The notes: generated by a model from the letters alone, not told the origin. A stretch of DNA of 64,000 bases from an uncultured Eubacterium sp. (GCA_934316925.1 CAKREC010000001.1:62001-126000); one strand, 5' to 3'. Positions 8,889 through 17,447 are shown, numbered from the stretch's first letter. Numbers and translations are program-made.

Positions 8889-8916
8889 GCTCAAGTGATT
8901 GAGCTTTTTTTATTTT
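8889..8916 (+). terminator. Rho-independent terminator after fabF
   Basis: GCTCAA stem (8889-8894), GTGA loop, TTGAGC (8899-8904), then a T-rich tract to 8916. Confidence 0.85.
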
Positions 8917-9020
8917 AGACGAGCATGGAATTTGAAAATGAATATAAATGAAAAAATTGGTTATCCTTAACAGTGTAATAGATGTTAGAAAAATATTACC
9001 ATGTTTGGAGGAAGATCAAC

Positions 9021-9482
9021 GTGAAAAAATTCAAGATTGCAGTTACGGTAGCAACGGTTTTGTGGATCGTGGCAGCGCTGCAACTGGTGATCACCAGAAT
9101 ATATATAACTGAAAATGGTTTTACTGAGGCTTTTGCAAGGAATCATGTGACGGTATTGCAAAAAGAGAGCCGGGAAGAAAATGCAGATCAGCGAAACAAA
9201 GCCGGAAATAATCAATGTCTGGTCGGAGAAGTGTCCGGCCAGCTGTCAGCGCAGGAGCAGACACGTCTGGCAGCAGATATTATGAAACGTCTTGGCGGCA
9301 GGATCCGGGAGCAGTATCAGGTCGACCAGGCAAGTGTGTATTATGGCTATACCTGTGGTATCGCCCGGAATAAGAAAGTGATGGGACATGCAACGAATTT
9401 GAACATTGCGATCCGGTACGATAAGAATGCCGATAAGACGAAAGTAATCTTGGGAAGTCCGATCTACAATGGAGATACGTGA
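9021..9482 (+). CDS. YwmB-like (DUF1779) membrane-anchored protein
   Basis: A 153-residue protein with an N-terminal membrane segment (KFKIAVTVATVLWIVAALQLV) and an extracytoplasmic domain. The GYTCGIARNKKVMGHATNLNIAIRY region resembles the C-terminal part of YwmB/DUF1779 (TATA-box-like fold) proteins of spore formers; that assignment is from memory. I chose GTG 9021 because GGAGG at 9007-9011 is ideally spaced; an ATG at 8982 adds 13 residues but has no ribosome binding site. It stands alone between two terminators. Function of the family is unknown. Confidence 0.7.
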   Translation: MKKFKIAVTVATVLWIVAALQLVITRIYITENGFTEAFARNHVTVLQKESREENADQRNKAGNNQCLVGEVSGQLSAQEQTRLAADIMKRLGGRIREQYQVDQASVYYGYTCGIARNKKVMGHATNLNIAIRYDKNADKTKVILGSPIYNGDT

Positions 9483-9540
9483 AAAGGAAGAGATACGATG
9501 GCATAACTCTCTGACAAGTCGACCAACCAAAATAAAAAAC

Positions 9541-9590
9541 AGGTATGAGCAATTTTGAGGGGTTACCTCAATACTCATACCTATTTTTTT
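9541..9590. terminator. Bidirectional terminator
   Basis: AGGTATGAG (9541-9549) pairs with CTCATACCT (9574-9582), with a nested TTGAGG/CCTCAA stem inside, followed by eight T on the plus strand. It serves the YwmB-like gene and the convergent minus-strand gene whose stop codon overlaps the T tract. Confidence 0.8.
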
Positions 9591-10050
9591 ATCGTTCGTT
9601 TGCTTTTTTCAGTAATTTCAATTTGGTACGCTGCCAAAGACCAAGTTTTTCCTGTGGACTTTCTAATACGCCACGACCTTTGACATCCATGATATAAATA
9701 CCACTCAATACGACTTTCAATTCTTTCTTTACCGGAAGAACAGGGAAGATCTTCTCGTCACACATCAAAGTCATGATTTTTGGACCAATCTTTGCTTTGA
9801 CGATCGGAACTTTTGAACCGCGTAGATATTTTGGAGTGTTGTCCAAAACCACTTTAGGGAGTCCGGCATCTTTTAGCTTCATGCGCTTTTTATCGATGAC
9901 AAGAATGGAAGCAACCTGGGAAGCTGCCTGCATCTGTGCCTGTGATTCATCCTGTTTTTTCTGCATTTTGTTGCCGACAAAATAAAGGACAACGAGTAAT
10001 GCGATCAGGACTACAACAATAATACCTAAAACAATTAAAAATGTTTTCAT
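9589..10050 (-). CDS. Conserved single-pass membrane protein, unknown function
   Basis: A 153-residue protein with a strong N-terminal membrane helix (residues 3-26), a short Gln-rich stretch (KMQKKQDESQAQMQAASQ) and a basic cytoplasmic or surface domain with VVLDNTPKYLRGSKVPIVKAK and many lysines (pI clearly high). I do not recognise a named family. It is the last gene of the minus-strand run VanY-like, PlsC, this gene; 77 bases separate it from plsC with a weak AT-rich hairpin (10093-10114) between. AGGAGGATTC precedes the start. A role in envelope or lipid metabolism would be only a guess from its neighbours. Confidence 0.7.
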   Translation of the reverse strand: MKTFLIVLGIIVVVLIALLVVLYFVGNKMQKKQDESQAQMQAASQVASILVIDKKRMKLKDAGLPKVVLDNTPKYLRGSKVPIVKAKIGPKIMTLMCDEKIFPVLPVKKELKVVLSGIYIMDVKGRGVLESPQEKLGLWQRTKLKLLKKANER

Positions 10051-10127
10051 ATCTTGAATCCTCCTACTCTTATTTCAAAAAACACTTAACCATTTTACCA
10101 TTATTTTGGTAAAAAGAAAATAGGAGA

Positions 10128-10853
10128 TTAAAAATCTTTTCCGTTCTCATACATGTCTGCAACAATCTCACGAACATAGGCACCCAAGTGCTTTTTCTGT
10201 TCCGGTTCAAGTTGATCCGGATAGATCGGCTCGCCGTATTCGATTTTGATTTTTCCTTTTGTGATCCATGGCAGTTTATTTTCAAATATTTCTTCTGTGC
10301 CGTGGAAACATACCGGGATGATCGGGCATTTTCCTTTTGTTGCGATCTTCATGCTTCCTTCTTTAAATTCCAGCAGCGTGTCGGTGGCATTGCGGGTGCC
10401 TTCTGGCGCAATGTAAATGGAATAACCTTCTTTTACCTGTGCAATGGCTTTCAGGATGATCTCCAGATTTTGTTTTACATTTCCACGATCCATGAAAAGA
10501 CAGTTGAGAAAATACATCCACTGTGCAACACAAGGCATTTTCTTGATTTCTTTTTTAGAAACAAAAGCGGTCTGGGTCGGTACCGTTGCATATGCCAGGA
10601 TAATATCATAAAAACTTCGATGGTTGGCTGCATACATAACAGGCCGGTCGGTTGGGATCCGATCTCGTCCGACGATCGTTTTTTGGCAGCCGGAAACAAA
10701 CATGACCAGATTGAAGGCGCCTTTTACAATGATCTGGGCAACTTTGGCAGCTGCCATCGGGTTGATCTTGCGGATTATAAATTCGATCAGGTAGGCAGGA
10801 ATACTCAATACTGCCAGAATTACATAAAGAATTAAAATAATGATTGTTCGCAT
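10128..10853 (-). CDS. 1-acyl-sn-glycerol-3-phosphate acyltransferase (PlsC family)
   Basis: A 241-residue membrane-associated acyltransferase that makes phosphatidic acid from lysophosphatidic acid. Motif I NHRSFYD (the catalytic NHxxxxD) lies near residue 74, motif III EGTRN near 150, and the Pro-containing motif IV (PIIPVC) near 175. An N-terminal hydrophobic segment (residues 3-25) anchors it. Start ATG 10853 is preceded by AATAGGAG whose TAG is the stop codon of the VanY-like gene, so the two are translationally linked. Normal length for the family. Confidence 0.9.
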   Translation of the reverse strand: MRTIIILILYVILAVLSIPAYLIEFIIRKINPMAAAKVAQIIVKGAFNLVMFVSGCQKTIVGRDRIPTDRPVMYAANHRSFYDIILAYATVPTQTAFVSKKEIKKMPCVAQWMYFLNCLFMDRGNVKQNLEIILKAIAQVKEGYSIYIAPEGTRNATDTLLEFKEGSMKIATKGKCPIIPVCFHGTEEIFENKLPWITKGKIKIEYGEPIYPDQLEPEQKKHLGAYVREIVADMYENGKDF

Positions 10854-10862
10854 AATGTTCTC

Positions 10863-11747
10863 CTATTCGTCTGATTTTTCATCATAGTCCAAGTGATCCG
10901 GATCTTCGACATCCACACTTGGTTTTTGCTTCACTTTGTCGCACTGGACACCGTAATACTCTTCGAGAGTCAGTTTGTGTTTGTAAAGATATGTAGCGGT
11001 AGTCACGCCTACATAACGGATATGCCAGGGTTCATAGTGATACCCGGTAATGGCCGATTTGCCCTTGGGGAAACGGATGATATAGCCGTATTTGTGGGCG
11101 TTTTTGGCGACCCACTTGCCCTCTTTGGTATTGCCAAATGCCTGGGACAGTGCGTTGTCGACGCAGGCGGCTGAAATATCGATCGTAAGACCGGATTGGT
11201 GCTCGCTGCTTCCCGGTTTCGCGGAAAATGTATCGGTGGAGTCAGCTCCGTAAAGAGATACATTGCGCTGATAGATCTGTTTTTGCCGCTGATAGGATCG
11301 ATATGCGGAAACTCCGTACAATATGATCTTGTCTTTTTTGGCTGCCTGGAACATCTTTTCCAGAGCTTTTGCTGCAGGCTTGCGCATCTTGCGCTTGTCA
11401 CTTTGGTACGAAAAACTAAAAGAAACCTTTGGCTCTACCAGATCTTTCGGAATATAGTTTGCCGGCAAAGGAAACTGGCGGTTCACTAAACAAGTAATGC
11501 TCCCTGGGATCGTGTCAACAGGAACAGTATTGGAGTTGTCCTGTATGGTAGACAAATCCTCAGGGAGCAGAGAATCGGTTTCTTCTATAGCATCTGTCAA
11601 TACCGGATCCTGCGTAGCAGCAGATGCGCTGACGGCACCGGGACTGACAGTGGTTTTGTCGTTGGTTTTTTGGTTAGTACATCCAACAATACAAAGAAAA
11701 GAGCAAGTAAGCAATACAAACAGCAAAGAGTTTGATGCACGATTCAT
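10863..11747 (-). CDS. VanY-type D-alanyl-D-alanine carboxypeptidase lipoprotein
   Basis: A 294-residue secreted peptidase that trims the terminal D-Ala of peptidoglycan stem peptides. It has a lipoprotein signal ending in CIVGC, a low-complexity Ser/Thr linker, and the M15 zinc motif SEHQSGLTIDIS (SxHxxGxxxD) followed by EPWHIRYVG, which supply the His, Asp and His ligands. The frame opens at 11759 (MEKI), but GGAG within that extension is spaced correctly for ATG 11747, giving MNRASNSLLF. It precedes plsC by 9 bases. The acidic tail (VEDPDHLDYDEKSDE) is a small peculiarity. Confidence 0.88.
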   Translation of the reverse strand: MNRASNSLLFVLLTCSFLCIVGCTNQKTNDKTTVSPGAVSASAATQDPVLTDAIEETDSLLPEDLSTIQDNSNTVPVDTIPGSITCLVNRQFPLPANYIPKDLVEPKVSFSFSYQSDKRKMRKPAAKALEKMFQAAKKDKIILYGVSAYRSYQRQKQIYQRNVSLYGADSTDTFSAKPGSSEHQSGLTIDISAACVDNALSQAFGNTKEGKWVAKNAHKYGYIIRFPKGKSAITGYHYEPWHIRYVGVTTATYLYKHKLTLEEYYGVQCDKVKQKPSVDVEDPDHLDYDEKSDE

Positions 11748-11810
11748 AATCTTCTCCATAATGTGAAAAATAATATTCTATGTGCATTATACCCTTTCAA
11801 TAGCCAAAAA

Positions 11811-12299
11811 TCAATGTGTTTCAAACAGCCCTGGCTTGGTTTTGCGGATTGCGAAAAGCAAGAGCATACCAAGGATATAGCATGAAATCACTTCTCCGAT
11901 TCCGACTGTCAACATCAGATATGGCAATGCGCCCGGAGTTGCATATGCGTAACGAAGTACAAATGGTACGATGATCGTGTTCGCAGCGATTGGAGGCAAT
12001 GGAACCAGCCATTTGTGTTTACGCAGTGCATAAGAACCAAGCGCACCCAGCAAAGTGGCAAATGTGCCGAATATAATATCAAGAGGGGCGCATCCGGTGA
12101 TCAGATTGCTGATAAGACAGCCAATGGTAAGACCAGGGATTGCCGCCGGTGTAAAGGCGGGAAGAATAGTAAGAGCTTCTGAAATACGCACTTGGATTGC
12201 TCCACTGGCAAGATTAAATGCGTTAATAAAGATTGTCAAAACGACATAAAGAGCAGCGATCATAGCTGCCTGACATGTAAATAGTACTTTTTTATTCAT
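11811..12299 (-). CDS. queT: QueT-family queuosine precursor transporter
   Basis: A 162-residue integral membrane protein with about five helices, matching the QueT substrate-binding (S) component of ECF transporters that import preQ1/preQ0 or related 7-deazaguanines for tRNA queuosine. The family stretch VRISEALTILPAFTPAAIPGL (residues about 37-57) is clear, as is GCLISNLITG. ECF energy-coupling genes are elsewhere. The leader (12307-12347) resembles a class I preQ1 riboswitch whose tail contains the ribosome binding site TAAGGAG, consistent with translational control by the transported ligand. Confidence 0.9.
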   Translation of the reverse strand: MNKKVLFTCQAAMIAALYVVLTIFINAFNLASGAIQVRISEALTILPAFTPAAIPGLTIGCLISNLITGCAPLDIIFGTFATLLGALGSYALRKHKWLVPLPPIAANTIIVPFVLRYAYATPGALPYLMLTVGIGEVISCYILGMLLLFAIRKTKPGLFETH

Positions 12300-12306
12300 C
12301 TGTGAT

Positions 12307-12347
12307 CTCCTTAGTTTTGTTTAGTGAGTGGATGGTTTCGAACACTC
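12307..12347 (-). promoter_or_regulatory. Candidate class I preQ1 riboswitch upstream of queT
   Basis: Read on the minus strand: GAGTG stem strand, a 12-base loop starting TTC and containing AAACC, the closing CACTC strand, then an A-rich tail ending AACTAAGGAG that includes the queT Shine-Dalgarno. Stem length, 12-base loop and AAA-ACTAAGG tail match the compact preQ1-I layout, and the gene served is a queuosine precursor transporter. The loop-tail pseudoknot pairing is not the textbook UAG/CUA, so the call is tentative. Only 25 bases separate it from the upstream TSCPD gene. Confidence 0.5.
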
Positions 12348-12371
12348 ATGGCAAAATATGCCGGGCTTCCT

Positions 12372-12632
12372 TTACTGTGCCAAGGAAGCCTCGTAAGCTT
12401 TGCGAACAGCAATCGAGAGCTGGTCCGGACAGGAAGTGCCTTTAAAACCGCACTGGATTCCGCCAAGACGACGCTGGATCTCTTCGACGGTCATACCGTC
12501 TACCAGAGAACAGATTCCCTTCAAGTTGCCGTTGCAACCACCTTCAAATTTTACGTTAGATACGATATTCCCTTTGATCTCAAGAGTGATCTTCTGGGAA
12601 CAGGTTCCGCTTGTTTTATATGTGTACTGCAT
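12372..12632 (-). CDS. TSCPD domain protein (TIGR03905-like)
   Basis: An 86-residue protein with the signature TSCPDQL near residues 67-73 and further cysteines in GTCSQ, GGCNG, GICSL and IQCGF. The domain is related to the C terminus of B12-dependent ribonucleotide reductase, where cysteines act in redox or zinc binding; the stand-alone form has no established role. Start ATG 12632 follows AGGAAAGGAGC with good spacing. It is the first gene in the minus-strand direction before queT. Confidence 0.85.
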   Translation of the reverse strand: MQYTYKTSGTCSQKITLEIKGNIVSNVKFEGGCNGNLKGICSLVDGMTVEEIQRRLGGIQCGFKGTSCPDQLSIAVRKAYEASLAQ

Positions 12633-12676
12633 AGTATTGCTCCTTTCCTCGACTTATCATTGTAACGAAAAATAGC

Positions 12677-12705
12677 TTGTTTGTCAAAAGTTTTCCGTGT
12701 ATAAT
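12677..12705 (+). promoter_or_regulatory. Sigma-A promoter abutting the CCA-adding enzyme start
   Basis: TTGTTT, 17-base spacer, TATAAT at 12700-12705. Transcription should start near 12712, at or within a base or two of the ATG at 12713, which would make the mRNA leaderless. No Shine-Dalgarno is seen. Confidence 0.5.
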
Positions 12706-12712
12706 TATGAAT

Positions 12713-14122
12713 ATGAAGATACCAGATAATGTTAAAACAATTATCGAGACGCTGGAAGAAAAGGGTTTCGAGGCATATGCAGTCGGTGGCTGTGTGAGAG
12801 ATTCCCTGTTGGGACGCACGCCTGGTGACTGGGATATTACGACATCTGCGAGACCGGAGCAGGTAAAGGCTCTGTTTCCCCGCACGATTGATACCGGCAT
12901 TGCTCACGGCACGGTTACGATCATGATCGGAAAAGAAGGTTATGAGATCACGACTTACCGGACCGAGAGTGATTATCAGGATCACCGGCATCCGGATAAG
13001 GTGGAATTTACGCCGAATCTGGTGGAGGATCTGAAGCGGCGGGATTTTACGATCAATGCGATGGCGTTCAATGAAAAGAAAGGCATTGTGGATCTGTTCC
13101 ATGGGATAGATGATCTACAGAAAAAATGTATTCGCTGTGTAGGAGATCCTGTGGAGCGCTTCGATGAGGATGCTTTGCGTATGTTGCGAGGGGTTCGGTT
13201 TGCCGGACAGCTGCAGTTCCAGATGGATGAGGCAACCAGAGCGGCGATCGTGCAAAAGGCGGACACGCTGGTCAATGTCAGTGCAGAGCGTATTTGTACT
13301 GAGTTGACAAAGTTGTTGGTGTCAGACGGATCTGATCGGTTATTGCTGGCTGTTGACACGGGTCTTACGCCATATTTTTTGCCGGAACTGGATCGCATGC
13401 TCGGCACGCCACAGCAGAATCCACACCACTGTTACGATGTGGGACATCACAGTATGGAAGCGGTACGGCAGATCAACCGGTTGTGGAAAGAGCGGGAGCT
13501 TGATCTGCATTTTTCCCATAAGGAGCATGTGGCGCTTGTTTACGGTGCGCTGCTTCACGACGTGGCAAAGCCGGATTGCAAGACGACGGATGAACAAGGC
13601 ATCGATCATTTTTATGGTCATGATGAACAGGGAGCGAAAAAAGCAGGAAAGATCTTGAAACGGTTGAAATTTGACAACGACACGATTTCCAAGGTTACCC
13701 GGATGATCGCGTTTCATGACCGCCGTCACGAAGGATGTTATGAAGCCGGACATTATTCCCCGAAGGGCAAGAAGGCGATGAGAAGACTCATCAACCAGGC
13801 GGGAAGTGATGTGATGCCACTTTTGTTTTTACTGCAAGAGGCAGACCTGCTTGCACAGAGTGAGTATCATCAACAGGAAAAATTAGACAAGCTGGCAGCA
13901 GGACGGCGTTGCTATGAGGAGATTGTGACAGCAGGAGACGCTGTGACCGTGAAAGATCTGGTGATCGGCGGCAGAGAACTCATGGAACTGGGCGTTCGAA
14001 AAGGCCCGGAGATTGGGGAGATTTTGAAAAAATTACTGGATCTTGTTATGGAGGATCCGACACAGAACACGAGAGAAGTATTGCAAGAACAGGTACGCGT
14101 GTTTTTGCGGAATGGAGATTGA
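12713..14122 (+). CDS. cca: CCA tRNA nucleotidyltransferase
   Basis: About 469 residues. It adds or repairs the 3' CCA of tRNAs. The class II nucleotidyltransferase head is plain: AVGGCVRDSLLGR and GDWDITTSA (catalytic DxD), followed by the RRDFTINAMA basic motif and the DLFHGIDDLQ region. A C-terminal HD domain is visible (YGALLHDVAKP, with HD near residue 280), which can hydrolyse 2',3'-cyclic or phosphate ends. Start options are ATG 12707 and 12713; the TATAAT at 12700-12705 leaves little or no leader. The 50-residue gene downstream follows immediately. Confidence 0.92.
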   Translation: MKIPDNVKTIIETLEEKGFEAYAVGGCVRDSLLGRTPGDWDITTSARPEQVKALFPRTIDTGIAHGTVTIMIGKEGYEITTYRTESDYQDHRHPDKVEFTPNLVEDLKRRDFTINAMAFNEKKGIVDLFHGIDDLQKKCIRCVGDPVERFDEDALRMLRGVRFAGQLQFQMDEATRAAIVQKADTLVNVSAERICTELTKLLVSDGSDRLLLAVDTGLTPYFLPELDRMLGTPQQNPHHCYDVGHHSMEAVRQINRLWKERELDLHFSHKEHVALVYGALLHDVAKPDCKTTDEQGIDHFYGHDEQGAKKAGKILKRLKFDNDTISKVTRMIAFHDRRHEGCYEAGHYSPKGKKAMRRLINQAGSDVMPLLFLLQEADLLAQSEYHQQEKLDKLAAGRRCYEEIVTAGDAVTVKDLVIGGRELMELGVRKGPEIGEILKKLLDLVMEDPTQNTREVLQEQVRVFLRNGD

Positions 14123-14123
14123 T

Positions 14124-14276
14124 ATGGAACAATTTTTTACCGATGATGATCTGGCGGGGCTGTTTGCAGAGCTGGATGCGATAGAGGAAGTTCTGGAAGA
14201 GGCAGAAGAGGACGAGGAGATGGCGGCGTCGAACAGACGATACGAAGAGATCATCAGAAAACACCAGAATGACTAA
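14124..14276 (+). CDS. Small acidic protein, unknown function
   Basis: A 50-residue protein, strongly acidic in its middle (about ten of twelve residues E or D across EEVLEEAEEDEEMAA) and predicted helical, ending in a basic NRRYEEIIRKHQND. GGAG at 14114-14117 sits 6 bases before ATG 14124, and the gene starts 1 base after the cca stop, so coupling is likely. Too short for domain assignment. A frame continuing upstream inside cca exists but has no ribosome binding site. Function unknown. Confidence 0.6.
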   Translation: MEQFFTDDDLAGLFAELDAIEEVLEEAEEDEEMAASNRRYEEIIRKHQND

Positions 14277-14330
14277 AAAAAGGATGCACAGAGGTAGTCG
14301 ATTTCAAAGACTACAACTTGCATCCTTTTT
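14276..14330. terminator. Bidirectional terminator
   Basis: A 12-bp stem pairs 14276-14287 with 14319-14330 (AAAAAGGATGCA and complement), with a nested GTAGTC/GACTAC hairpin. It separates the convergent acidic-protein gene and the TcaA-like gene. Confidence 0.85.
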
Positions 14331-14344
14331 TATGATTATTTCGT

Positions 14345-15511
14345 TCAGCTTTTTATATAGTAGATACAGGAATCAAGGGCGGTTGAAGTGTTGATGACCC
14401 AGCCGCCGTTCTGGTAGTGGAAAGTCGTGGTAAAAAGAGAACTGCCGTTGGTAGAGCGAAGTTGTTCGCCACTGTCGGCACTGGTCACGACCGCACTGGA
14501 AGCAGTGTATTCCACATTGGTTTTCACATTGAGCGCATAGCAGCCATCTTCTGCGTAAGTGGAAGTGATATCATTTTCAAATGTATTGAATGTGACTCCG
14601 TTCAGATGATTTTGCGATTGTATGTTGTTCTGGATCAAAGTGCTGTATGCCTGACGACACGTTTCCTTTGTACTGTCTTCAAAAGGAAACTTCTCTGCCA
14701 GCTTGTTGAAATCTTCTTCTTCCAGACCGTAGGTGTAGATCGCACGCACAAAATTTTGTGCAACACTCGCAAGCTGCTGTTTGGTTTTTTCGGACGCTTT
14801 GAGCATGCTGGATGTGATGCTGTAAATTGCCTGATCCGAGTAATCTTTTGCCGAGAGATTTACGGTGGTTTGGAACGAATCAAATCCGTCGACCGAAACT
14901 TCTACCGTGTGTTCTCCTATAAATAAATTGCCAATGGAAAACTTCATCGTTCCGGATTCGCTTCCCTCGCCGGAGGCGTTTAAGGCAATGCCATCCAGGG
15001 ATACGGCAGCATCTTTGGGAGCCTGGATATAACAGTTCTTTGCTAAAAATTCAGTGGTGTCAATCTCCCAGTGAGGGAAAAACAAAAAGTCTTTCTTTTC
15101 GCCTGGGGTCAGGATCAGATCCTGGGTGTAAGGATTGCCATGAGTGTTATTCCAATACTCAATATGGTATTGATATTTTTCCTTGGAGTCCTCATATTTG
15201 GTCAATCCGTAGGTGGATAATGTACTGAATTTGTGACATTCTTCCAGGGATTGTTTGAATTTATCCGGTGTCAGGAAATCGGATTCATTAAATGCTAATA
15301 TTTCAAAAAGAGAATTCGTATCCTTTGCCATGAATGCAGAAATATATCGGTCAGCCAGATTGTCCGGATTGGTCTGTTTTTTGGCTACAATGAAAAAAAC
15401 GATCAACACGATCACCAGAAGGATAAGCAGAGCAATGATCACCTTGCCGGCAGTGGGAATTTTTTTCTTTTTCTTCTTTGCCGGTTTCTGCTGCATATTA
15501 GTTTCTTCCAC
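14345..15511 (-). CDS. TcaA-like membrane protein with NTF2-like and PEGA-like outer domains
   Basis: A 388-residue protein: Lys-rich cytoplasmic start (KKKKKKIP), one membrane helix (residues about 23-44), an NTF2-like/MecA_N-like domain (ADRYISAFMAKDTNSLFEIL), a PEGA-like beta domain (DAAVSLDGIAL ... GEHTVEVSVDGF, about 180-225) and a second NTF2-like domain to the end. This order is that of TcaA/YvbJ-type proteins, without their N-terminal zinc ribbon. Start is GTG 15511, since AGGGG is spaced 7 bases from it. Outer-surface location is inferred. Such proteins have been linked to cell-envelope antibiotic response, but function here is not shown. Confidence 0.7.
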   Translation of the reverse strand: MEETNMQQKPAKKKKKKIPTAGKVIIALLILLVIVLIVFFIVAKKQTNPDNLADRYISAFMAKDTNSLFEILAFNESDFLTPDKFKQSLEECHKFSTLSTYGLTKYEDSKEKYQYHIEYWNNTHGNPYTQDLILTPGEKKDFLFFPHWEIDTTEFLAKNCYIQAPKDAAVSLDGIALNASGEGSESGTMKFSIGNLFIGEHTVEVSVDGFDSFQTTVNLSAKDYSDQAIYSITSSMLKASEKTKQQLASVAQNFVRAIYTYGLEEEDFNKLAEKFPFEDSTKETCRQAYSTLIQNNIQSQNHLNGVTFNTFENDITSTYAEDGCYALNVKTNVEYTASSAVVTSADSGEQLRSTNGSSLFTTTFHYQNGGWVINTSTALDSCIYYIKS

Positions 15512-15603
15512 GATAAGTCCCCTCGATTCTAAAATCTAATGATTTTCTACAATTTTTCTTCAAATATAAAAAGAAGTATAGCAATATCCCTTTGAAAAAG
15601 CAA

Positions 15604-17352
15604 TCAGTTTTTGCAGAGAAAAACGCTTTTGTAATCTGGTAAATATTTTTCAATTACAGAGAAAGAAGCGGGGCCGACAGACAACAGGTATTGATGAAAA
15701 TCACGCTCGTTATAAGAAGCCCCCAGATTTTTCTTCATGGTGTCTTTCACATGGAGTATTTCCAAATATCCGCATGTATAACGGAGATAATTCGCCGGCT
15801 CATCGATGATGGTTTCATAAAGATTCTGAATACTCTCTTTTTGCTTGATCCCATATGTCGATAAGAATCTGGTCAGTTCCGAAATATCCCAGCCGTCATA
15901 GTGAATCCCCACATCGCAAAGGCCATAGATACATAGGGACATGATCTGATTCTGCTGCAACAGATCGATTTCTTCTGCACTAAGCCCCGTATACTGATAA
16001 CTGTAAATCTCAGCATATGTGCCGTAACCTTCGGAGTATCCCGGATAAGATAACAATTGGCGGATCGGGTGGGGATTTTGCGAGGCAAAATAACAGGTCT
16101 GGTATAAATGCCCCGGATACCCTTCGTGAGCCAGTGTTGTAAAGAGAGAGGAACTGCTGGTATATGCCGGATTCAGATAGATAACATTCTGATAAATATC
16201 ATCGATCGGAGGTGTAAGGTAAAAGGCCGGGCTGAGATAGTTTTCCAGGGAAGAAGGGATGTATTCGATATGATGCACAAATGAGCTGCCATTTGACGGA
16301 GTGAGAGAGGGAAAGTCTTTTTTCATCTCTTTTTCCAGATGCGCCAGGATTTCTTCCGGTTGGTGAAAAAAGGTTGTATAGCGCTGGCAACGTGAAAACA
16401 GAGAGGGGTTTTCCTTGGCGTAGGTCGCCAGACGATGCCGCGCCGTCGTCAGACGCTGCTGCATATCGGTTACAAGCTGGGCGAGTGGTCGAGAGGCACC
16501 GGTCGATTCCTGCACCAGTTGTTGATAATACGCTTTCCCTTGTGGATAGTGACACAGATTCCCCTGGGACACCGCTGTTTTTTCTAATATATTAAGTTGC
16601 TGTATGAGTGAGCGGTAAGCCGGGATCACCTGATCGTTGACAGCAGACTGCACTTGTTTTTGATATGCCGTTTTTTCCTGAGTAGTTAAAAAATTCATAT
16701 TTTTGGTGGCATCTGCAAACGCAGACGTTAGGATGGTTTCGCCGTGTCCATTTAAAAATTCTTCACATTGGGAACAGATACGCTGGATGCTGCCTTTTGA
16801 CAGCCCGTGTGACCGTTTTTGGTTTTCGGTTTCCACATTTAGAAGACTTTGAAAGTAAGAGGGGAGTGTATGTAACAATGCCAGATATTGCTCCACATCA
16901 TTTTTGTCCTGAAACCGGAATTCACTAAGGAGAACCGGCAACTGAGCCTGTATGCCGGTAGTAGGAGAAAAACCGCGGAAAAAAACGGTGTATCTTGAAG
17001 ATGCCAGTTCAGTTTCAAAGTAGTCTTTGAGCACATCATATAGAACCTGGTCGGAGATTGAAAAATGGTCGCTTTTACAGTGTTCGAGCTTTGACAACTG
17101 ATTTTCGTAGAGAGCAGAATTTTGTTCCAGATCAGAATACTGGAACGAGGGAAACCCGGAGGGAAGCTGTTTGACTGCATAATTTTCCGGGGATGAAACC
17201 GTGTAGTTCAGTGTCAGAGAGTCAGAGGAGATTTCCTGTATAAAAAGTTCATCCGCAAAATCAGACAGCTGGGTGGATGCGTGTCTGCTGCAGCTACACA
17301 AAAGAAGTGAGGCAAGCAGGATCGGAAGCAGAAAAAAGCGTTTTTGATCCAT
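15604..17352 (-). CDS. DUF885 family metallopeptidase-like lipoprotein
   Basis: A 582-residue lipoprotein. The signal peptide ends LLLCSC, placing the protein on the outer face of the membrane. The core has the DUF885 zinc-peptidase motif TLAHEGYPGHLYQ (HExxxxH) near residue 410 and a downstream E in SEGYGTYAEIY, which would be the third ligand. The family is gluzincin-like; substrates are unknown, probably peptides. ATG 17352 is chosen over 17388 because AAGGAGG lies directly before it. It is divergent from the CotS-like gene with a 131-base intergenic region holding a 13-bp palindrome. Confidence 0.85.
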   Translation of the reverse strand: MDQKRFFLLPILLASLLLCSCSRHASTQLSDFADELFIQEISSDSLTLNYTVSSPENYAVKQLPSGFPSFQYSDLEQNSALYENQLSKLEHCKSDHFSISDQVLYDVLKDYFETELASSRYTVFFRGFSPTTGIQAQLPVLLSEFRFQDKNDVEQYLALLHTLPSYFQSLLNVETENQKRSHGLSKGSIQRICSQCEEFLNGHGETILTSAFADATKNMNFLTTQEKTAYQKQVQSAVNDQVIPAYRSLIQQLNILEKTAVSQGNLCHYPQGKAYYQQLVQESTGASRPLAQLVTDMQQRLTTARHRLATYAKENPSLFSRCQRYTTFFHQPEEILAHLEKEMKKDFPSLTPSNGSSFVHHIEYIPSSLENYLSPAFYLTPPIDDIYQNVIYLNPAYTSSSSLFTTLAHEGYPGHLYQTCYFASQNPHPIRQLLSYPGYSEGYGTYAEIYSYQYTGLSAEEIDLLQQNQIMSLCIYGLCDVGIHYDGWDISELTRFLSTYGIKQKESIQNLYETIIDEPANYLRYTCGYLEILHVKDTMKKNLGASYNERDFHQYLLSVGPASFSVIEKYLPDYKSVFLCKN

Positions 17353-17405
17353 GGGATCCTCCTTGAAATAAAACCCAATTTGGTTCATATGTATGAAGAA
17401 ATATT

Positions 17406-17418
17406 ACGCATTATGCGT
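17406..17418. promoter_or_regulatory. Palindrome (possible operator) between divergent DUF885 and CotS-like genes
   Basis: ACGCAT-T-ATGCGT is a perfect 13-base palindrome in the centre of the divergent intergenic region. A regulator-binding role is inferred. Confidence 0.3.
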
Positions 17419-17420
17419 GC

Positions 17421-17447
17421 ATAAATCATTCAAAAAAACATAGAATT
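17421..17447 (+). promoter_or_regulatory. Possible sigma-E (sporulation) promoter for the CotS-like gene
   Basis: CATAGAAT at 17439-17446 fits the sigma-E/K -10 pattern CATAnnnT, with an ATAAAT element about 14 bases upstream as a -35. Consistent with a spore coat gene but only a loose match. Confidence 0.3.

Noticed and set aside
12551..13102. A 183-codon open frame on the minus strand over the start of cca
   Set aside because: Lies inside the well-supported CCA enzyme on the opposite strand with no family resemblance.
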